This document shows, piece after piece, positions 47,401 through 59,117 of a DNA stretch of 64,000 nt (position 1 is the stretch's first letter; each line of letters starts with the position of its first letter). The notes beneath the pieces are model-generated. The model searched no databases and was not told where the DNA came from. It was given only the letters and a program-made list of their open reading frames with translations. The DNA is taken from contig CM035407.1 in assembly GCA_020310875.1 (NCBI GenBank), forward strand, positions 70,408,158 through 70,472,157, given 5' to 3'. This stretch comes from Ceratopteris richardii (Eukaryota > Streptophyta > Polypodiopsida > Polypodiales > Pteridaceae). A program made the translations under genes and the position numbers.

Positions 47401-50400
47401 TCAATCGCGATGGACTGGTGTCAATCGCGATGGACTAGTGTCAATCGCGATGGACTGGTGTCGATCGCGATGGACTGGTGTCAATCGCGATGGACTGGTG
47501 TCGATCACGATGGACTAGTGTCAATCGCAATGGACTGAAATTTTGCAAATTTCACATAACCAGTGGAAGTTTTGGTTGTACTCCTCAAGAGCTTTCCAAC
47601 AAAACAAGAATCACCGCAAACGGATTTCGTATGAGAAAGTTATGTCAGTTCAGGCTTTAGGGATTAAAACAGGGTTCAAACAGGCCAACTGAGCAACCGG
47701 TCTTCCTCGGGTTATTTGCCTATAGCCTCCTTATGTGCCCTAGAGTCCATGATCCATGTCCAAAATTTATCCAAAATCCTGAATTTAATAAACCCTAGAA
47801 AATGGCCAAAAATGGCTGTCAATCGCGATGGAATGGGCTGTCAATCACGATGGACTGGTGTCAATCGTGATGGACTCGGCTGTCAATCGCGATGGACTTG
47901 TGTCAATCGCGATGGACTGGTGTCGATCGCGATGGACTAGTGTCAATCGTGATGGACTGAAATTTTGCAATTTTCACATAACCAATGGAAGTTTTGGTTG
48001 TACTCCTCACGAGCTTTCCAACAAAACAAGAATCACCGATAACGGATTTCGTATGAGAAAGTTATGTCAGTTCAGGCTTGAGGGATTAAAACAGGGTTCA
48101 AACACGCCAACTGGGCAACGGGTCTTCCTCGGGTTATTTGCCTATAGCCTCCTTATGTGCCCTAGAGTCCATGATCCATGTCCAAATATTAGCCAAAATT
48201 CTTTATTTAATAAACCCTAGAAAATGGCCAAAAACGGCTGTCAATCGCGATGGACTGGTGTCGATCGCGATGGACTGGTGTCGATCGCGATGGACTGGTG
48301 TCGATCGCGATGGACTGGTGTCGATCGCGATGGACTAGAGTCGATCGCGATGGACTGGTGTCGATCGCGATGGACTGGTGTCGATCGCGATGGACTGGTG
48401 TCCATCGCGATGGACTGAAATTTTGCAATTTTCACATAACCAGTGGAAGTTTTGGTTGTACTCCTCAGGAGCTTTCCAACAAAACAAGAATCACCGCAAA
48501 CGGATTTCGTATGAGGAAGTTATGTCCGTTTAGGCTTTAGGGATTAAAACAGGGTTCAAACAGGCCAACTGGCCAACGGGTCTTGCTCGGGTTGTTTGCC
48601 TATAGCCTCCTTATGTGCCCTAGAGTCCATGATCCATGTCCAAAATTTAGCCAAAATCCTCAATTTAATAAACCCTAGAAAATGGCCAAAAATGGCTGTC
48701 AATCACGATGGACTAGTGTCAATCACGATGGACTGGGCTGTCAATCGCGATGGACTGGTGTCAATCGCAATGGACTAGTGTCAATCGCGATGGACTGGTG
48801 TCGATCGCGATGGACTGGTGTCAATCGCGATGGACTGGTGTCGATCACGATGGACTAGTGTCAATCGCAATGGACTGAAATTTTGCAATTTTCACATAAC
48901 CAGTGGAAGTTTTGGTTGTACTCCTCAAGAGCTTTCCAACAAAACAAGAATCACCGCAAACGGATTTCGTATGAGAAAGTTATGTCAGTTCAGGCTTTAG
49001 GGATTAAAACAGGGTTCAAACAGGCCAACTGAGCAACGGGTCTTCCTCGGGTTATTTGCCTATAGCCTCCTTATATGCCCTAGAGTCCATGATCCATGTC
49101 CAAAATTTATCCAAAATCCTCAATTTAATAAACCCTATAAAATGGCCAAAAATGGTTGTCAATCGCGATGGAATGGGCTGTCAATCACGATGGACTGGTG
49201 TCAATCGTGATGGACTCGGCAGTCAATCGCGATGGACTTGTGTCAATCGCGATGGACTGGTGTCGATCGCGATGGACTAGTGTCAATCGTGATGGACTGA
49301 AATTTTGCAATTTTCACATAACCAATGGAAGTTTTGGTTGTACTCCTCACGAGCTTTCCAACAAAACAAGAATCACCGCAAACGGATTTCGTATGAGAAA
49401 GTTATGTCAGTTCAGGCTTGAGGGATTAAAACAGGGTTCAAACAAGCCAACTGGGCAACGGGTCTTCCTCGGGTTATTTGCCTATAGCCTCCTTATGTGC
49501 CCTAGAGTCCATGATCCATGTCCAAATATTAGCCAAAATTCTTTATTTAATAAACCCTAGAAAATGGCCAAAAACAGCTGTCAATCGCGATGGACTGGTG
49601 TCAATCGTGATGGAATGGTGTCGATCGCGATGGACTGGTGTCGATCGCGATGGACTGGAGTCGATCGCGATGGACTGGTGTCGATCGCGATGGACTGGTG
49701 TCGATCGCGATGGACTGGTGTCCATCGCGATGGACTGAAATTTTGCAATTTTCACATAACCAGTGGAAGTTTTGGTTGTACTCCTCAGGAGCTTTCCAAC
49801 AAAACAAGAATCACCGCAAACGGATTTCGTATGAGAAAGTTATGTCCGTTCCGGCTTCAGGGATTAAAACAGGGTTCAAACAGGCCAACTGGCCAACGGG
49901 TCTTGCTCGGGTTATTTGCCTATAGCCTCCTTATGTGCCCTAGAGTCCATGATCCATGTCCAAAATTTAGCCAAAATCCTCAATTTAATAAACCCTAGAA
50001 AATCGCCAAAAATGGCTGTCAATCGCGATGGACTGGGCTGTCAATCGCGATGGACTCGGCTGTCGATCACCATGGGCTGGTGTCAATCGCGATGGACTGG
50101 TATCAGTCGCGATGGACTGGTGGTAATCGCGATGGACTGGTGTCAATCGCGATGGACTGGTGTCAATCACGATGGACTGGTGTCAATCGCGATGGACTAA
50201 AACTTTGCAATTTTGACACAACCAGTGGAAGTTTTGGTTGTACTCCTCACGAGCTTTCCAACAAAACAAGAATCACTGCAAACGGATTTCGTATGAGAAA
50301 GGTATGTCACTTTAGGCTTCAGGGATTAAAATAGGGTTCAAATAGGCGAACTGGGCAACGGGTCTTCCTCGGGGTATTTGCCTATAGCCTCCTTATGTGC

Positions 50401-53400
50401 CCTAGAGTCCATGATCCATGTCCAAAATTTAGCCAAAATCCTCAATTTAATAAACCCTAGAAAATGGCCAAAAATGGCTGTCAATTGCGATAGACTGGGC
50501 TGTCAATCGCGATGGACTGGTGTCAATCACGATGGACTGGGCTTTCAATCGCGATGGACTGGTGTCGATCGCGATGGACTGGTGTCGATCGCGATGGAGT
50601 GGTGTCGATCGCGATGGACTGGTCTCGATCGCGATGGACTCGTGTCGATCACGATGGACTGATGTCAATCGCGATGGACTGAAATTTTGCAATTTTCACA
50701 TAACCAGTGGAAGTTTTGGTTGTACTCATCAGGAGCTTTCCAACAAAACAAGAATCACCGCAAACAGATTTCGTATGAGAAAGTTATGTCAGTTAAGGCT
50801 TCAGGGATTAAAACAGGGTTCAAACAGGCCAACTGAGCAACAGGTCTTCCTCGGGTGATTTGCCTATAGCCTCCTTATGTGCCCTAGAGTCCATGATCCA
50901 TGTCCAAAATTTAGCCAAAATCCTCAATTTAATAAACCCTAGAAAATGGCCAAAAATGACTGTCAATCGCGATGGACTGCGCTGTCAATCGCGATGGACT
51001 GGTGTCAATCGCGATGGACTCGGCTGTCAATCGCAATGGACTGGTGTCGATCGCGATGGACTCGTGTCGATCGCGATGGACTAGTGTCAATCGCAATGGA
51101 TTGAAATTTTGCAATTTTCACATAACCAGTGGAAGTTTTGGTTGTACTCCTCACGAGCTTTCCAACAAAACAAGAATCACCGCAAACGGATTTCGTATGA
51201 GAAAGTTATGTCAGTTCAGGCTTGAGGGATTAAAACAGGGTTCAAACAAGCCAACTGGGCAACGGGTCTTCCTCGGGTTATTTGCCTATAGCCTCCTTAT
51301 GTGCCCTAGAGTCCATGATCCATGTCCAAAATTTAGCCAAAATCATTAATTTAATAAACCCTAGAAAATGGCCAAAAATGGCTGTCAATCGCGATGGACT
51401 GGTGTCGATCGCGATGGACTGGTGTCGATCGTGATGGACTGGTGTCGATCGCGATGGACTGGAGTCGATCGCGATGGACTGGTGTCGATCGCGATGGACT
51501 GGTGTCGATCGCGATGGACTAGTGTCGATCGCGATGGATTGGTGTCGATCACGATGGACTGGTGTCGATCGCGATGGACTGGTGTCAATCGCAATGGACT
51601 GGTGTCAATTGCGATGGACTGAAATTTTGCAATTTTAACATAACCAGTGGAAGTTTTGGTTGTACTCGTCATGAGCTTTCCAACAAAACAAGAATCACCG
51701 CAAACGGATTTCGTATGAGAAAGTTATGTCAGTTCAGGCTTCAGGGATTAAAACAGGGTTCAAACAGGCCAACTGGGCAACGGGTCTTCCTCGGGTTATT
51801 TGCCTATAGCCTCCTTATGTGCCCTAGAGTCCATGATCCATGTCCAAAATTTAGCCAAAATCCTCAATTTAATAAACCCTAGAAAATGGCCAAAAATGGG
51901 TGTCAATCGCGATGGATTGGGCTGTCAATCGCGATGGACTGGTGTCAATCGCGATGGACTGGTGTCGATCGCGATGGACTGGGCTGTCAATCGCGTTGGA
52001 CTGGTGTCAATCGCGATGGACTCGTGTCAATCGCATTGGACTGGTATCAATCGCGATGGACTGGTATCAATCGCGATGGACTGGTGTCAATCGCGATGGA
52101 CTGGTGTCAATCGCGATGGACTGGTGTCAATCGCGATGGACTGGTGTCAATTGCGATTGACTAAAATTTAGCAATTTTCACATAACCAGTGGAAGTTTTG
52201 GTTGTACTCCTCACGAGCTTTCCAACAAAACAAGAATCACCGCAAACGTATTTTGTATGAGAAAGTTATGTCAGTTCAGGCTTCAGGGATTAAAACAGGG
52301 TTCAAAGAGGCCAACTCGGCAACGGGTCTTCCTCAGGTTATTTGCCTATAGCCTCCTTATGTGCCCTAGAGTCCATGATCCATGTCCAAAATTTAGCCTA
52401 AATCCTCAATTTAATAAACCCTAGAAAATGGCCAAAAATGGCTGTCAATCGCGATGGACTGGGCTGTCAATCGCGATGGACTGGTGTCAATCGCGATGGA
52501 CTGGGCTGTCAATCCCGATGGACTGGTGTCAATCGCGATGGACTGGTGTCAATCGTGATGGACTGGTGTGAATCGCGATGGACTGGTGTCAATCGCGATG
52601 GACTGGTGTCAATCGCGATGGACTAGTGTCGATCGCGATGGACTGGTGTCAATCGCGATGGACTGAAGTTTTGCAATTTTCACATAACTAGTGGAAGTTT
52701 TGGTTGTACTCCTCACGAGCTTTCCAACAAAACAAGAATCACCGCAAACGGATTTCGTATGAGAAAGTTATGTCAGTTCAGGCTTCAGGGATTAAAACAA
52801 GGTTGAAACAGGCCAACTGGGGAATGGGTCTTCCTCGGGTTATTTGCCTATAGCCTCCTTATGTGCCCTAGAGTCCATGATCCATGTCCAAAATTTAGCC
52901 AAAATCCTCAATTTAATAAACCCTAGAAAATGGCAAAAAATAGGTGTCAATCATGATTGACTGGGCTGTCAATCACGATGGACTGGTGTCAATCGCGATG
53001 GACTGGTGTCGATCGCGATGGACTGGGCTGTCAATCGCGTTGGACTGGTGTCAATCGCGATGGACTGGTGTCAATCGCATTGGACTGGTGTCAATCGCGA
53101 TGGACTGGTATCAATCCCGATGGACTGGTGTCAATCGCGATGGACTGGTGTGAATCGCGATGGACTGGTGTCAATCGCGATGGACTGGTGTCAATCCCGA
53201 TGGACTGGTGTCAATCGCGATGGACTGGTGTCAATCGCGATGGACTGGTGTCGATCGCGATGGACTGGTGTCGATCGCGATGGACTCAAATTTAGCGATT
53301 TTCACATAACCAGTGGAAGTTTTGGTTATACTCCTCACGAGGTTTCCAACAAAACAAGAATCACCGCAAACGGATTTCGTATGAGAAAGTTATGTCAGTT

Positions 53401-55055
53401 CAGGCTTCAAGGATTAAAACAGGGTTCAAACAGGCCAACTCGGCAACGGGTCTTCCTCGGGTTAGTTGCCTATAGCCTCCTTATGTGCCCTAGAGTCCAT
53501 GATCCATGTCCAAAATTTAGCTTAAATCCTCAATTTACTAAGCCCTAGAAAATGGCCAAAAATGGCTGTCAATTGCGATGGACTGGGCTGTCTATCGCGA
53601 TGGACTGGGCTGTCGATCGCGATGGACTGGTGTCGATCGCGATGGACTGGTGTCGATCGCGATGGACTGGTGTCGATCGCGATGGACTTGTGTCGATCGC
53701 GATGGACTGGTGTCGATCGCGATGGACTGGTGTCGATCGCGATGGACTGGTGTGAATCGCGATGGACTGGTGTGAATCGCGATGGACTGGTGTCAATCGC
53801 GATGGACTGGTGTCAATCGCGATGGACTGAAGTTTTGCAATTTTCACATAACCAGTGGAAGTTTTGGTTGTACTCCTCACGAGCTTTCCAACAAAACAAG
53901 AATCACCGCAAACGGATTTCGTATTAGAAAGTTATGTCAGTTCAGGCTTCAGGGATTAAAAGAAGGTTCAAACAGGCCAACTGGGGAACGGGTCTTCCTC
54001 GGGTTATTTGCCTATAGCCTCCTTATGTGCCCTAGAGTCCATGATCCATGTCCAAAATTTAGCCAAAATCCTCAATTTAATAAACCCTAGAAAATGGCCA
54101 AAAATGGCTGTCAATCGCGATGGACTGGGATGTCAATCGCGATGGACTTGGCTGTCAATCGCGATGGACTGGTGTTGATCGCGATGGACTGGGCTGTCAA
54201 TCGTGATGGACTGGTGTCGATCGTGATGGACTGGTGTCAATCGCGATGGACTGGTGTCAATCGCGATGGACTGGTGTCGATCGCGATGGACTGGTGTCGA
54301 TCGCGATGGACTGGTGTCAATCGCGATGGACTGGTGTCAATCGCGATGGACTGGTGTCAATCGCGATGGACTGGTGTCGATCGCGATGGACTGGTGTCGA
54401 TCGCGATGGACTGGTGTCAATCGTGATGGACTGAAATTTTGCAATTTTCACATAACCAGTGGAAGTTTTGGTTGTACTCCTCACGAGCTTTCCAACAAAA
54501 CAAGAATCACCGCAAACGGATTTTGTATGAGAAAGTTATGTCAGTTCAGGCTTCAGGGATTAAAACAGGGTTCAAACAGGCGACCTGGGCAACGGGTCTT
54601 CCTCGGGTTATTTGCCTATAGCCTCCTTATGTGCCCTAGATTCCATGATCCATGTCCAAAATTTAGCCAAAATCCTCAATTTAATAAACCCTAGAAAATG
54701 GCCAAAAATTGCTGTCAATCGCGATGGACTGGGCTGTCAATTGCGATGGACAGGTGTCAATCACGATGGACTGGGCTTTCAATCGCCATGGACTGGTGTC
54801 AATCGCGATGGACTGGTGTCAATCGCGATGGACTGGTGTCAATCGCGATGGATTGGTGTCAATCGCGATGGACTGGTGTCGATCGCGATGGACTGGTGTC
54901 AATCGCGATGGACTGGTGTCAATCGCGATGGACTGGTGTCAATCGCGATGGACTGGAGTCAATCGCGATGGACTGGTGTCAATCACGATGGACTGGTGTC
55001 GATCGCGATTTTTCTGTCCGTCGCAATGGACTGGGGTGTCCGTCGCGATGGACAC
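44489..55055. repeat. Higher-order satellite: 280-bp block alternating with runs of a 20-bp unit
   Basis: The 20-bp unit is TGTCAATCGCGATGGACTGG with common variants (TGTCGAT..., GGGCTGTCAAT...). It occurs in 22 runs of roughly 7 to 17 copies. Between runs is a conserved block of about 280 bp, starting GAAATTTTGCAATTTTCAC and ending AAATGGCCAAAAATGG, present 21 times. Blocks start near 44612, 45050, 45532, 46091, 46575, 47077, 47537, 47961, 48418, 48878, 49299, 49738, 50199, 50681, 51103, 51621, 52164, 52664, 53285, 53829 and 54434. Overall period is 421-621 bp, varying through the 20-bp copy number. Frames in it are repeat shadows. Confidence 0.95.
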
Positions 55056-58000
55056 GTTGTCGCATAGTTTATGAAAAGGAGGAAATAAGAGGTTAATTTC
55101 TTATGGATGTTTAAGAAGTATCAAGTTGGAAATGAGGTCTCATTTCATGGATCGCTCTATTTAGATGCCCGGAGTCAAGGGCAATCATACCATTCAAAAT
55201 AACTTAATGGCAACGTATTGATTCAGAACTCTTTAGGATTGTAGAAGCCAATTTGAAAGGAACAATCACTTAAAGTGGTATGGATTTGAAGAGAGTTAAG
55301 TTGGATATCACAACTACAAAGTGGACGACTGATCTACCTAAAGCAAAGTGATCGATCAATCCAACTTGTAAGAATTTCCTCTTTTATGAACTTCTAAGAA
55401 TCTTTTTCAGCAGTTAAATAAAAACCAATAGCGTACATAATTTTTATTATAGGGACTAGTCATAGCAGCTTGGAGTGTCACATACCCAGGTCTCATAAGA
55501 CATTGTAGCATGTTTGTTTGTTTGTATGTTGTGCTTTAACTATTAACACGAATCACATATCATGTTCTTAGAGGACCATAGGGATATATGAATGCTACGA
55601 AGTTAGTTTTTGTTTCTTGAAAGATCACTCACAGCAACAAACTAGATGCAATGCTCAGCTCTGCTTAATCTTAAGTTTGCTAAAATTGCGCGATTAAGCA
55701 ACTCCTTCAGTTGGCTATCTGAAAATTGTTCATGTTTGATGCACATAAATTCAAGCTATCTCCCACTTTATATATGTAGCCAACGGATCCTTACTCCAGG
55801 CGTTCATTTCCATCACTGTATAGTAAAAATATAGCACAATAACTAATTCCTTTATCCGTTATTTTGAGGATATATATTTTAGTATTTTGTATGCATAGCA
55901 ACTAAATTAAACACATTTTTCATTGTTCGAGCACGTTCAAATTGAGACACTAAATCATTTCCTATTACAGTGATACAGTATGTAAAGAAATTCATGCATA
56001 TTTATGTTCATGAAGCAGGGAAATTCTGCAAGAGTATTTCTTTACAGGGATCAAGAGCATCAACAAGTAGCTGAACCCGTTTCAAATTCAAGAAACATAA
56101 ATAGTTTGTGTGAATTGAAAGAAACATTCACAGTGTCAAACAAAATTCAACTCACAAGCATGCCTCATGATAAAAGGACGAAGCCAACAATTGGTTATTC
56201 ACAGGTGAAAAGCAGACATATTGCAAACACATGCTCTTATAGCATAAAGAAATATTTTACTCGTATTGGTCCTGAAATTCTTCGAACAGAGTCGATCAAC
56301 ACTAAGATCATCTGCATAAGTATGAACCTACATACCATAGAGTCAGCACTAGGAGACATGTACTTTATTATTGGAAGATTCTTTCTCAGAGTCATAGATC
56401 AATTCTCAGCGTCTTAGCGATCCTATTTATCAATGATTAACTGAAATTAATGACACACGATTAAGTCTAACATCAGTGCTCATCTTCAAGAGGCAACGTT
56501 TAAACAGTCTTTTAGTGCAGCGTGTATACTAAATAGTTCTGTTAATAAAAAAGAAAATACATCTACTCAGTTCGGAAGCGGAAATAGGATTGAATTTTTG
56601 TTATGCAGTAGATTTGTTTTCAGTATAGTTTCTATGCAGACTATCTAATGAAAGAAAAACGGTGAACTTTTTCATTCTTTACGCATTTAATGTAACTATT
56701 CTAAGGGAAAAAAAAGATGGCTGGATCCGTCATACCCAAATAGAAGTGCGAAAGCAATATTTTGTTAACCTGTTGGAGCAATATATTTCTAATCTCCTCT
56801 TGTAGCAGTAAACTTTCTTCAACAGGCGACAGCAGGTGGATACCAAAATTATTACAGATTAACGTTGTCTTTCTCGGTACAATAAATAGCGGGTGATCAT
56901 GAGAACTCTTCTTCTTTCTCAGCTTCTCCCTTTCACATATGCAGTCAACAGAGAGTCACTGGCAGCCTTCTGAAAATCAAGCGTAGATAGAACAACAAGA
57001 AAATAAATGGATATTAGAAGCTTCAGTATGCTCATCGTCAGATGTCTTTCTTCAATTCCCCCACAAAATTTCCGTCAACGTCCAATGATTGCTGCACCAA
57101 CGTGAGTCAGATCCTCTAGTCAATTGACTTATGCCTGTCTTTAGAACTTCGTTCCCCCTCTATTAGCCATCCTCCCTCTCAGATACCTGACGCCCTCGAA
57201 TTTCCCTCTCCTGACTCTTCGTGCCTACTTTTTTAGATTAGCCCCCTCGAAGATAGAAGACCTCCCTGCCGCTAGATCATGTGTGAATTTTCCATTGAAG
57301 CGTCGGACCTCCCGCTCTTCCAGCCACGATCCTCACATTCCATTCCTTATGCAAATACACGTAGTGAAAGATTTATAGAAAGTTTTCCTTTGGTTTTGTA
57401 TTTCTTAGTTTTATATTTTACTTCTTTTGCTTATATAGTAAGGGTTCACACTAAGAGGTTCACATGTGCTAACACACAATTATGGATGCACACACACATA
57501 TATATTTAGATGCACGTGCACATTCACATATAAAAAGTACCGATACATATTCTCAACAAATGCATCCAATGCAAATCAATCATACCTTGTCTCTTTATAA
57601 TAAGACATACAGTTAAACATAGATATCACCTGAGTATCCTTTCAAAGACCTTTTTCCGTTTAAATTGGATATTACCTTTGTATTTACCTGCAACGAAGCT
57701 TTAAAACAGTGTTTCCTACTTGACTATCAATCTTTGAATTCGAATCCTGACGACATCCACCCCCTCTGAACCTGTGCGTCCTCCGGATGCGCCAATCAAC
57801 CTGCATACATACCAACAAACACAGACGAGTATCAACTAGTCATAGCATATAAACAAGACTTAAAGAAAATTTTAACTTGATGCATGAAATCTGAAAATGC
57901 ATTGAACTTGGCATACATTAAGAGAAGAGGGTAGATAAAAACATCTCATACAACATATCAGAATACACTAATGCACTTAGACTAGAAATCATATGAGTAA

Positions 58001-58269
58001 ATCGAAAACTTCTTAGCTCTCTCGTTAACTCGACCCGGTTAGATCTAGTAGCCTATCCGAAGTATTTGTATATACCAGTCTTCCCTAACTCGACTTATGA
58101 AACTTGCTTCTGGCTTCCCTATTGATCTCCCATCATCCGAACCCCCATCAGACCTTTTCTTATTTTTCTCTTATTTTTATTCTATTTTTCTTTTATTTTA
58201 ATTCTTTGTCCTAGCTCAGCCTTCATATTTTTGTTTTTATCTTTATTTATTTATCCAAACATATCGGCC
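55056..58269. other. AT-rich spacer, no gene seen
   Basis: Short frames (for example 56004-56417) show no domain or bias I can support. CACA/TATA-rich patches occur near 57480-57530. No terminal repeats were noticed. Confidence 0.5.
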
Positions 58270-58560
58270 TATGCCGAAATCGGATGCGACTCGTGGACCT
58301 GACCACCCGGCCAAGTTTAGCCCACCCATCTACCGACCCGACATAGCGCACGATGCACAATGTCAGCCTCATACGAAATCAACGTCAGCTCGTGGCTCTG
58401 ACCACCCAGTCAGAGTGACTACACCTGCCTATCAACCCGTATGAGCGCGTAACAACATGTAGGTTAGGCCATACGACACAACTAGCGTCAGCTCGTGGCC
58501 CTGATCACCCGACCAGGGTAGTTCCACCCGCCTACTAGCTCATCGCAACACCCAACAACA
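58270..58560. repeat. Three imperfect tandem copies of a roughly 100-bp unit
   Basis: The motif GCGTCAGCTCGTGGCCCTGA (with variants) recurs near 58284, 58382 and 58485, each followed by CACCC-rich and CCTATC/CCTACC-type sequence. It is more GC-rich than its surroundings. Confidence 0.7.
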
Positions 58561-59117
58561 CATACACATACACATAGATAGCTTGCTGGTATCAGAATTC
58601 TTTTCTCAAGACATAATCTGTCTGAAGGTCATATCAGATGAGAGATCAAGAGCAGAAGTGGAAGTGTCTCACTCATCAAGTGCTCATAAACGCTAGTATA
58701 TAAGATACTTAATCTAGGTCTTCCTTTCACCTTCCTAGGCCTTGATCCCAAAAGTTCTAGTCCATCTTCTAATCTTACTCATATAATCCCAGCCCTTATA
58801 CATCACATGTAATCTTATTAGTGGTAGGAGATTTTTGGTCTACTTAATTTTCTTGTTGTTTATGCATTTTCTTTATGCATTATATGTTTAATCATGCAGT
58901 CTTTTTATATACACATACACAAGAGAAAAAGAAGACTGAAACAAAAAACATTTCACCTTTATAGTGTCGAAATCCCTTTTGAATCTGCATTCTGGATCAT
59001 CTTTGTTTCTTCATTTTGAGTCATCAATCTTCACTTGTTGATCTCGATTTCCTGTTTCTTTCTTAAAATCAAACCAAAAAACATCAGTTATATACATTTC
59101 TATTTACAAAAACTTTT
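58561..59117. other. Spacer, 3' flank of the acidic ORF
   Basis: AT-rich; no feature recognised. Confidence 0.4.

Noticed and set aside
44870..54700. AAACCCTAG in every 280-bp block as telomeric repeat
   Set aside because: It is a single partial motif per block, not tandem, so there is no sign of interstitial telomere sequence.
44489..55100. Dozens of 60-180-codon frames with MPIASLCALESMIHVQ or DWCRSRWTGVD repeats
   Set aside because: Both strands and several phases are open because of the 20-bp and 280-bp repeats. Copies shift frame relative to each other with no sign of selection on protein.
56004..56417. 137-codon plus-strand frame as a gene
   Set aside because: Composition is like its AT-rich surroundings, with no motif, promoter or neighbouring exon that I can support.
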